Origin: Lachnospiraceae bacterium
GTDB lineage: Bacteria > Bacillota_A > Clostridia > Lachnospirales > Lachnospiraceae
NCBI GenBank assembly: GCA_017540915.1
Contig: JAFYAD010000157.1
Location: 1-8,701, forward strand
Length of the DNA stretch: 8,701 nt
Reading direction: 5' to 3'
The notes under the pieces were generated by a model. It made no database searches. It was not told where the DNA came from and worked only from the letters and a program-made list of their open reading frames with translations. The position numbers were made by a program, and so were the translations under genes. Positions within the stretch are counted from its first letter, which is position 1. Each line of letters starts with the position of its first letter. Below are positions 1 through 7,600 of the stretch, piece by piece.

Positions 1-2215
1 CAATACGAATGAGCCTGAATCGGTGAAAAAACTACCGAACACACAGGTTGCCAAGGCTCCTTCACAGCCCACCGATGCACAGATAGGTTTTACATCCATA
101 ACTCTTGATGAAGTGACGGAGTTGGCGAGTGTATCACCAATATCAGGCATTGAAAAGAACTCGGCAAACAGTATCAGGCTTATGGGTGCAAACAGCGCAA
201 ATGGCAATTTATTCCGCATTGATACTCCTGTATTTAACAATCCGGGAGATGCAGTATCGCCCAATGAAATTGAATACGCGAAATCTTTAGACACTACAGC
301 CCCAACTGATGACGTTGATTGGCAGAAGAGTCGTACTTTTACAGGACTTTCAATGAATACGACTTATTATTTCTTTGCCAGAGTGGCGCCAACAGAGTCT
401 ATGGATGCGGGGGCGCCAAGTGAACCGGTCTCAATAACCACAAAGAAAGGCGAGGACTTTGGAGGTTGGACTGATAGTGAAACCCATCTTGAATATATGT
501 TTGACCTGACCGGATATGACGGAACTGTTTCTCCCAATGCAGTGGTACGCAGTGAAGAGATCATGCCGGGATCCAATATCAACAGGATTATAGATGATGT
601 TGAGATCCCCTCGAGCTTCATGTTTTACGACATAGAAGTGAAGGTTACGGAGATCGGATCCAATGCTTTTCATGAGGTTGTAGATACAAATAAACTGATC
701 AATCCCGAGAAGGTTACTCTGCCTGATACTATTGAGGTGATCGGTAATGGGGCTTTCAGAAATACAGTTATTTCTTCCATAAACATTCCGGATTCAGTGA
801 AAGAAATCGGGGAAAGAGCTTTTTATTCATGCGGAAGCCTTAATTCTGTTGAAATGGGCAGTGGGGTTGAGAAAATAGGAGAGGGAACGTTTCTTGACTG
901 TGTTGCACTGACGAGATTTACCATCGGTGATAATGTTAGCGAGATCGGGAAAAATGCTTTTTCGGGATGCACCGGGTTAGGAGAGGTTGTTTTTAACAGT
1001 AAGCTGGAGACCATCGGAGAAGGAGCCTTCAACGGCTGTACAAATCTGGATAAAGTTGAGTTTAAAAAAGGGTTAAAAAACATAGGAAAGAATGCGTTCA
1101 CTGATTGTAGAAAGCTTTCAGAAATTGTAATGCCGTCAACTGTTGCCGCTGTCAGCGGAGATCTGATTGATGAGTCACCTTTTTATGATTGTAATGACAG
1201 TATGGTGATATACTGCGCAAAGAATCCGGCAGGTAACCTGACGGGATGGGGAGATAAGTGGAATAAGCATGGGGATGGCGGTACCGGTGAAGTATTATTC
1301 ACCACATACTGGTATGAGGAAGATACGAATGATCCCACAACAGTCACGGTGTATTCACCTGATGCCACTGAGCCTACGGCAGCGAGTCCGCACATTACAG
1401 AATTAGTCTTTTCAGATGACACAAAATATTTCTCCGGATGTATTTCAACTGAATTCCTGAAGAAGATGTTTGATGAATATGACACAGTCATAATCCCGGA
1501 TGATAATGTGGCGATACTGAACGGGGATCTGACTATACCTGAGGGTAAGACTTTAGATCTTCAGGGAGATATGTCAACGGAAAACTTCCATTTTGACGGT
1601 TATGAGGGTAATGTACAATATACGCAAAACACCAGTCTGGATTATGACAGAGGAACCCTCTTCAATAGCGGAAATATACAGATCACCGGAAAGCTCTATA
1701 CTGCAGGTCAGATTCTGAACATTGAGAATCAAGGTGGAACAACTATCGATTATTCGTCAACAATAAAATCCGTTGGTTTGATCAATATCGCGGATAACGG
1801 TCAGATGTCTGTTTTCTATTCCTACACAGACGCAAGCCGAAATGTGACGGATCCGGATGAGGCGGTTACGCTTGATATAAAGGATCTTACGATAAGCAGT
1901 ATAAACGGAACACTGTATACTTATGGAAAGAACGGGACATGGACGAATGATTACAGTGGTAACAGTGAGTTTACATATGGTGAAGATCCTCTGGATGCCT
2001 ACATAATGGAACAAACGGGGATCACCGGACTTAATAAGTACAGCTTTGAAGAAGGAAAGTTCAAATTTGGTAGTGGTACGACCTCCGATCATTTTGGGTT
2101 AAAGTTCACCTTCTATAAGGACGCACCAAATAATAACTCACCAAAATATCGTATGTCATTGAACGACAGCAACGGAACGCAAGTGAAGACGGTTTACAAT
2201 TTAGGCGAATCTTAA
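1..2215 (+). CDS. Secreted BspA-type leucine-rich-repeat protein, C-terminal part (5' end outside window)
   Basis: This is the C-terminal part of a large, probably extracellular protein. A GTG at 23 could serve as a start, but the frame is open back to the first base and nothing resembling a signal peptide follows it. The protein also matches the middle and end of the paralogue at 4617-7898, so the true start almost certainly lies upstream, probably behind a signal peptide and FecR domain. Counting from the GTG, residues 20-65 match the paralogue's GF-TTITLDEVT segment. Residues 70-141 are fibronectin-like (SRTFTGL, then YYFFARV). Residues 206-380 hold seven BspA-type repeats, and 381-730 form a beta-rich tail containing YDTVIIPDDNVAILNGDLTI. 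The C terminus shows no LPXTG motif or membrane segment. The next gene starts 43 bases downstream with no visible terminator. BspA-type proteins are known as surface adhesion or binding proteins, but the ligand here is unknown. Confidence 0.85.
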   Translation, partial: NTNEPESVKKLPNTQVAKAPSQPTDAQIGFTSITLDEVTELASVSPISGIEKNSANSIRLMGANSANGNLFRIDTPVFNNPGDAVSPNEIEYAKSLDTTAPTDDVDWQKSRTFTGLSMNTTYYFFARVAPTESMDAGAPSEPVSITTKKGEDFGGWTDSETHLEYMFDLTGYDGTVSPNAVVRSEEIMPGSNINRIIDDVEIPSSFMFYDIEVKVTEIGSNAFHEVVDTNKLINPEKVTLPDTIEVIGNGAFRNTVISSINIPDSVKEIGERAFYSCGSLNSVEMGSGVEKIGEGTFLDCVALTRFTIGDNVSEIGKNAFSGCTGLGEVVFNSKLETIGEGAFNGCTNLDKVEFKKGLKNIGKNAFTDCRKLSEIVMPSTVAAVSGDLIDESPFYDCNDSMVIYCAKNPAGNLTGWGDKWNKHGDGGTGEVLFTTYWYEEDTNDPTTVTVYSPDATEPTAASPHITELVFSDDTKYFSGCISTEFLKKMFDEYDTVIIPDDNVAILNGDLTIPEGKTLDLQGDMSTENFHFDGYEGNVQYTQNTSLDYDRGTLFNSGNIQITGKLYTAGQILNIENQGGTTIDYSSTIKSVGLINIADNGQMSVFYSYTDASRNVTDPDEAVTLDIKDLTISSINGTLYTYGKNGTWTNDYSGNSEFTYGEDPLDAYIMEQTGITGLNKYSFEEGKFKFGSGTTSDHFGLKFTFYKDAPNNNSPKYRMSLNDSNGTQVKTVYNLGES
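638..1162 (+). repeat. Seven BspA-type (LRR_5-like) repeats encoded in the first gene
   Basis: The translated repeats follow the pattern (V/L)xxIGxxAFxxCxxLxxVxxxxx. The conserved Phe recurs at residues 216, 245, 267, 290, 313, 336 and 359, counted from the GTG at 23. Spacing is 29, then 22, then 23 four times, so the first unit carries about six extra residues. A degenerate cap, VAAVSGD, closes the array. Repeats of this type form a curved beta-solenoid surface used for protein or glycan contacts. Confidence 0.85.
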
Positions 2216-2246
2216 AGCGGGGTAATACATAGGATTTTAGTAAGAC

Positions 2247-2255
2247 AGGAGAAGG
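2247..2255 (+). promoter_or_regulatory. Ribosome binding site that decides a TTG start
   Basis: AGGAGAAGG sits seven bases (from the end of its AGGAG core) before the TTG at 2259. No better-placed ATG or GTG is associated with it, which supports TTG as the true start of the hydrolase gene. Confidence 0.7.
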
Positions 2256-2258
2256 ACA

Positions 2259-3152
2259 TTGGAATACAAGATTTTGGGAGCGCGGGGATCTATCCCCGTC
2301 AGCGGAGAAAAATTTGCAAAATACGGAGGCGCTACCGCATGTTCTTATATCGCAGCAGGAGATAAACTCATAGTGTTTGACTGCGGCAGCGGTATCATGA
2401 ATATGGAGGAGGCTGCATGGCAGGGCAGGGAGGTCATATTTTTGATCTCACATTGCCACATCGATCACCTCTTAGGATTTACCATGTCAAAGATGTTTTT
2501 TACAGAGGGGCTTAAGATCAGAGTGATGGCACCTTCCTATGCAGGTAATGTCAGGGAGGCGCTTGACGGACTTCTGAAGGAACCGCTGTGGCCTGTGGGA
2601 GTGTCTGCCTTCAAGGCTGATGTGAGCTTTGAGGTGATGCCTGAAGAGGGAATTTCGGTAAGCCTTGACGGTGATCCGGAGCCGGATATTTTCATATATC
2701 ATACGAAGATATTCCATCCGGGCGGTGCCTGTGCCTACAAGGTTGAGATCATGAACAAAGCTTTTGAGAAGGGCGTTCAGTATGGCGAGATCCGTGAGGA
2801 TATGTCGGAGGAGGTTGAGGACTTCCTGAAATATGTTCTAATATATGCCACGGACTGGGAGGCAGCGCTGGATGACATCAACGATTTTATCGAGTTTGCA
2901 AGGGGCTGCGATATACTGGTGGTCGATGGACAGTACACGGATATCGACAGGGTTTTATACAACGGCTTCGGTCACAATTCCATGAGAGAGGCTGTGGAGA
3001 TCGGAAAGAAAGTAAAGGCAGACAGTACAGTCATATTCCACCATGCGCCGTTTCATGATGACGCGCTGTTGGAGTCCTGGGAGAATGAGTTGAGCAGAAA
3101 TCAGGGTGTTGTGTTTGCCAGAGAAGGGATGGTGATACCTTTTGTTAACTAA
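2259..3152 (+). CDS. MBL-fold metallo-hydrolase, probable phosphodiesterase
   Basis: A cytoplasmic metallo-beta-lactamase-fold hydrolase of 297 residues with no signal peptide. The N terminus (residues 5-12, LGARGSIP, then YGGATACSY) is typical of the RNase Z/phosphodiesterase-like branch. SHCHIDH at 64-70 is the HxHxDH metal motif (H65, H67, D69, H70). Further likely ligands are H153 in FHPGG, D199 in ATDWE, and H261 in FHHAPFHDD, with GHNS at 238-241. All of these fit a catalytically competent dinuclear enzyme. Related family members hydrolyse cyclic nucleotides or other phosphodiesters, so a cyclic-nucleotide or nucleotide-signal substrate is plausible but inferred. The TTG start is set by a strong ribosome site. 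The end overlaps the GAF/HD-GYP gene by 11 bases, which suggests translational coupling and a shared pathway. Confidence 0.88.
   Translation: MEYKILGARGSIPVSGEKFAKYGGATACSYIAAGDKLIVFDCGSGIMNMEEAAWQGREVIFLISHCHIDHLLGFTMSKMFFTEGLKIRVMAPSYAGNVREALDGLLKEPLWPVGVSAFKADVSFEVMPEEGISVSLDGDPEPDIFIYHTKIFHPGGACAYKVEIMNKAFEKGVQYGEIREDMSEEVEDFLKYVLIYATDWEAALDDINDFIEFARGCDILVVDGQYTDIDRVLYNGFGHNSMREAVEIGKKVKADSTVIFHHAPFHDDALLESWENELSRNQGVVFAREGMVIPFVN
3131..3136 (+). promoter_or_regulatory. Probable Shine-Dalgarno site inside the upstream gene for the overlapping TTG start
   Basis: GGTGAT matches the 3' part of the AGGAGGTGATC anti-16S complement and lies five bases before the TTG at 3142. An in-frame TGA at 3133-3135 rules out any start further upstream, so the short overlap with the hydrolase gene is real if the gene is translated from here. 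Confidence 0.5.
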
Positions 3153-4593
3153 ACAGATAAGACAGATACTGAACATAGGTGTCGCTTTTTCTAAGGAAAA
3201 AAACAGGGATAAGCTGTTGGATGAGATCCTGACTGAAGCCATGGATCTGACATCCTGCGATGCCGGAACCCTTTATATAAACAACGGAAAAGAGCTTGAG
3301 TTCAAGATCATGATAACACGCTCCAACGGCACCCATCAGGGAGGAGTGGGAAATGATCCCGTGTCTATGCCGCCGGTGGAGCTGACGGAGAAAAGCGTCT
3401 GTGCCTGCGCAGTGCTGTTCAGACAGCTCATCAATATTCCGGATGTTTACGAGAGTGAAAAATATGATTTTTCAGGACCAAAAAAATATGATGCCATCAC
3501 CGGATACAGGACTAAGTCCATGATGGTGGTCCCCATGGAGGACGATAAGGAGAACATTATCGGTGTCATGCAGCTCATAAATGCGCTGGATGAGGACGGG
3601 AATGTGGTGCCTTTCCATGAGGATTTCGAACAGATACTGACATCCATGGGTTCCCAGGCCGCTATCTGTCTTGTGAATATGAACTATTCTAAACAGATTG
3701 AGGAAATGTTGGATTCTTTCGTGAAGACCATGTCAGTAGCCATCGACGAGAGAACCCCATATAATGCCAATCACACCCGCAACATGGTCAAATATGCCGG
3801 AAGATTCGTGGACTGGCTGAACAGACAGGATGACATACCTGAGAGCCTGCGTTTTTCAACGGAGAAAAAGCATCTCTTCCTCATGAGTGTGTGGCTGCAC
3901 GATATAGGTAAGCTTTTGATACCAGCGGAGGTTATGGATAAGGGAGACCGTCTGGGATCAAAAAAGGACGCTCTTATCTTCAGGATAGAGAAAAAGAAAT
4001 ACCTGGATGAGATCGCGTTCTTAAAAGGTACCATAGATGAAGAGGAATATAACCGCAGGAAAGAAGAAATCCTGTATACGAAAAAGACGGTTGAAAAGAT
4101 CAATAAGTCAGGATTTTTGACGGAGGAGTTCAGCAGGTTTATACAGAATGCCAGCAGTCTCACATTTGTTGAGGACGGTGTGGAACAGAAGGTTTTTACG
4201 GATGAGGATATCATTTCACTTAGCATTAAGAGAGGGACTCTGACAGATGAAGAGCGTAAGACCATGCAAAGTCATGTTGTCATGACCAGAAAGCTGTTGG
4301 AGCAGATGTCCATGGAGGGCGCTTACAGGCAGGTCGTAGAGTGGGCTTCAGCTCATCATGAGCTTTTGAACGGACACGGATATCCCAAGGGATTGGAAGC
4401 TGAGGAGATCCCGCAGGAGGTCAGGATACTCACCATCATAGATGTCTATGATGCGCTGACTGCTGAAGACAGACCTTATAAACCGCCCATGCCGAAAGAA
4501 AAGGCATTTGCCATTCTGGATGATATGGTTTATCATGGTGAGGTGGACGCGCATTTGCTGGAGTTGTTCAAAGAGAGCAAGGCGTGGGAATAG
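3142..4593 (+). CDS. GAF and HD-GYP domain protein, probable cyclic-di-GMP phosphodiesterase
   Basis: A soluble 483-residue signalling protein. Residues about 5-183 form a GAF domain close in style to those of cyclic-nucleotide phosphodiesterases and cyclases (ITGYRTKSMMVVP at 119-131, GVMQLINA at 141-148). A short helix then leads to the HD-GYP domain at 190-480. Its metal and catalytic residues are visible: H211, the HD pair H253-D254 in LHDIGK, H378, H405-H406, and D434 in the IIDVYDALT stretch with RPY at 444-446. The GYP motif reads HHELLNGHGYPKGL, with Asn at a position usually held by Asp. HD-GYP proteins open cyclic-di-GMP or related dinucleotides, and the GAF domain probably senses a small ligand. 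About 90 residues (273-362) split the domain between DRLG and the RGTLTDEE segment. The start is TTG, overlapping the hydrolase gene. Activity is likely but not certain. Confidence 0.88.
   Translation: MLTKQIRQILNIGVAFSKEKNRDKLLDEILTEAMDLTSCDAGTLYINNGKELEFKIMITRSNGTHQGGVGNDPVSMPPVELTEKSVCACAVLFRQLINIPDVYESEKYDFSGPKKYDAITGYRTKSMMVVPMEDDKENIIGVMQLINALDEDGNVVPFHEDFEQILTSMGSQAAICLVNMNYSKQIEEMLDSFVKTMSVAIDERTPYNANHTRNMVKYAGRFVDWLNRQDDIPESLRFSTEKKHLFLMSVWLHDIGKLLIPAEVMDKGDRLGSKKDALIFRIEKKKYLDEIAFLKGTIDEEEYNRRKEEILYTKKTVEKINKSGFLTEEFSRFIQNASSLTFVEDGVEQKVFTDEDIISLSIKRGTLTDEERKTMQSHVVMTRKLLEQMSMEGAYRQVVEWASAHHELLNGHGYPKGLEAEEIPQEVRILTIIDVYDALTAEDRPYKPPMPKEKAFAILDDMVYHGEVDAHLLELFKESKAWE
3958..4227 (+). 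other. About 90-residue insertion within the HD-GYP domain
   Basis: Codons 273-362 lie between VMDKGDRLG and KRGTLTDEERKTMQSH, two segments that are nearly contiguous in a typical HD-GYP domain. The insert is rich in Lys and Glu and predicted by eye to be helical (for example KKKYLDEIAFLKG and EEEYNRRKEEIL), ending in a short VEDGVEQKVFTDED stretch. It may be a dimerisation or regulatory subdomain. I recall similar inserts in other GAF/HD-GYP proteins, so it may mark a subfamily rather than a unique event. Confidence 0.6.
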
Positions 4594-4616
4594 TATTATT
4601 GTAAAACGGAGTTTTT

Positions 4617-7600
4617 ATGAAAACGATCAAGAGATTAACAGCGTTGATAATGGTATTTGGGATGGTGATCGGAAACACGGGTTCGATACACCTTTCTGCG
4701 GCGACTGCTAAGGGTACTACCCTGAGACTTGAGCAGATTGAGGGTACTGTGACACTTAAAAATTCAAATGATACCGCAAAGTCTGTCAAGTCCGGGATGA
4801 AGCTGTATAACGGAGATAAAATGTCCACTGATAAGAGCAGTTATGCATACATCAGCCTTGACGGCACAAAGGCGGTTAAAGTGGATGAGAGTTCTTCCGT
4901 TTCCATAAAACAGAACGGAACCGAGAATGAGGTAATGGTAAACTCCGGAAGTTTAATGTTTAATGTGACAGTTCCGCTTACAAAAAAGGAGTCTTTGAAT
5001 ATCCGGACATCTACTATGGTGACTGGTGTGAGAGGTACCATTGGAATAGCTGATCGTATCTCGGATGAAGAGTCAGAAATATTTATTCTGGAAGGAAAAG
5101 TTGAGCTGGCATCTATAGACAGCAAGACCGGCAAAGCTACTGCAGTATCGATAAGCGCAGGTGAAAAGGGTTTGTGCAGACGCATACCGGCGAAATTTGA
5201 TAATATAGAAATACCGAATGTTTTGGAGCAGAAGTTTTCTGAGGATGACATACCCGATTATGCCGTTATCGAGATCGGAAGAAACCTGGATATTCAAAAC
5301 AGGCTTAAACAAGACGGCGTTCTGGATGTAGAAAAGATACTCAAACGTTACAGAGAGCTGGGAGATACCGGAACCTATATCACAATAGGAACGCCGGTTA
5401 CGCCCAATACCGTTTCGACAGATCAGGCAAAACCTGTTTCGCAAAACACCGCTGATAGAGAAGAATCTTCCGGAGGCGGTGGCGGAGGAGGTGGCGGAGG
5501 CGGCGCGGGTGGTACTGCTAACACGGAAACAGCCGTTAAGATCAGCATTACTTCTGCTACCGGCGGTGGCAAGACATACACCTACGGTGATACCATAACA
5601 CCCCTTGTAATTGATGCCACAACAGATGTAGCAGGTGCGATCACTACTTACCAATGGTACAAAGCGGATTCGCTTACGGCAAACGGCACAGAGATACCAG
5701 GAGCGACAAGTTCCACTTATACTCCGGAGTCCGAGATAGGCACAAAATATTACTATTGTATAGTCACATCAGTCAGAAGCGCCAATTCGACTTTGCAGAC
5801 CACTAAAAAGAGTGATGTGATGGATGTGACCGTAAATAAGATCAAGACTACGACCACCACAAGCGCACCGGTTATGCCTCAGGATGCGGATGTTGGATTT
5901 ACCACGATAACTCTTGATGAGGTTACTATAGCAGCGCTAAACAGAAATCCTATCAATGCTGATGGCGGAAAAATCTCTCTTATGGGATTAAAACATTACA
6001 ACAGCATGGATGAAGAACATCTTTTTGTCAGAAAGCTGGATGCCCCGGTTATCATGGCACCACCTGCGGTTACGGATAACAGGGTTGTGGAATACGGAAA
6101 AACTCAGATGGATAACCCTGCAGATGATGATATTGAATGGCAGGAGAGCAGGACGTTTACAGGGCTGACACCCGGAATGGAATATCATTTTTATACAAGG
6201 GTTGCAGCGACGGATTACTATGAAGCCGGCCCGAAGAGCGCGCCTATTGATATCTCAACCAAGGGCGGCGGTCAGTACAGTAGCCTTGAGGAGACAGACG
6301 CCAACAATTTGAAATATGTTTTTGATCTTTCGGAATATGACGGCAGTGTTTCCGCTAACGCCGTAATTGACGGTGGTGGAAATCAAGGCACGGTTACAGT
6401 TGAGAATCTGGAGATTCCTGAAACGATAAAATATTATGACGTGGATGTTAAGGTAACGGAGATAAAGGACAATGCGTTTTATAATAACAATAATCTGATA
6501 AATGTGGTCATACCGGATTCTGTGGAGGTAATAGGTGCATATGCTTTTGGCAATTGCAGAAATATAGAGAACATACAATTCGGAAAGGGTCTGAAGTATA
6601 TAGATGATAGTGCTTTTGCAAGTTGTGAGAAGGTAGAGGAGATCGTCCTCCAGGAAGGTCTTGAAGGAATCGGAACACATGCGTTTGCAAACGACTCTTC
6701 ATTAAAAGCTGTTTTTCTGCCATCTACACTTCAGACAGTTTCCGGTAACGAACAAATGGGAAGTATTTTTTATAACGTTCCGGATACGCTCAAAACATAT
6801 TGTCGTGTTTCCGGAAACGCTATACCCGGACCGAAATCAGGCTGGGAAGAATATTGGAATAGATTTAGCGGAGGTCCCGGAGATGTGTATTATACCTTCT
6901 GGTATAAGGAAGATCCTGAGAAAAACGAAGTGACATTATACTCTCCCGAATCGAAATATCTAACTGAAGACGGCAGTACTCAGTTAACAGTTGAAGTACC
7001 GTTTACGTCTGTTTACTCTGAGGATTACCCTGATGGCAGTACGGAATATAATGAGGGTGATAATACAGGTTTTTGCGTTTTCGAAGCAAAAGCAACAAAT
7101 TACATTGGAGTGATTAATTCCGCATGTCTTAATTGGGCTTTGGATAAATATGATAAAGTTATCATACCGGAAGGAAATGTTGCCATGATGGATGGTGATG
7201 TTTTAATTCCGCAGGATACGGAACTTTTGGTTGAAGGCGATTTCGCTACTGAAGCGTTTATGTTTCTTTACGAAAACGATACCGTAAGCTATAACAGCCT
7301 GTATTTTGCACATTACCATGATGATGCGAATAATGTTCTGACAAATAACGGAACAATTCGTGTTACAGGTAATCTTTATACAGCGAATATGGCGTTTAAT
7401 GCTTTGGTAGGTGAGAATAGTCAGAGGACGGAAGACTATATGTCTACGATCGTTTCACAGGGAAAGATTGAACTTTTGGATGATAGCAAATTTTATATTT
7501 ACAGTGCTGAAGAAGGAATTCAGAGACAGCATGCTAACAGTGTTTCGTCTAATGCCTGTATGTATATTGATGATATCACGGTATCCGGTAACAGTGCTAT

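Noticed and set aside
23..25. GTG as the start of the first gene
   Set aside because: The frame is open to the window edge, no ribosome site or signal peptide is present, and the paralogue shows several hundred residues upstream of the equivalent position.
2216..2258. Possible promoter or terminator in the largest intergenic gap
   Set aside because: No stem-loop with a T-run and no convincing -35/-10 pair is visible in the 43 bases, only the ribosome site.
3771..4265. 164-codon open frame on the minus strand
   Set aside because: It is antisense to the well-supported HD-GYP domain, and its Ser/Phe-rich low-complexity translation is typical of a shadow frame.
4508..4711. 67-codon + strand frame bridging the HD-GYP and FecR genes
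   Set aside because: It overlaps two confident genes in another frame, and the translation has no recognisable character.
5073..5654. 193-codon open frame on the minus strand
   Set aside because: It lies wholly inside the FecR/BspA gene, has no ribosome site or recognisable protein, and is explained by codon composition opposite a real gene.
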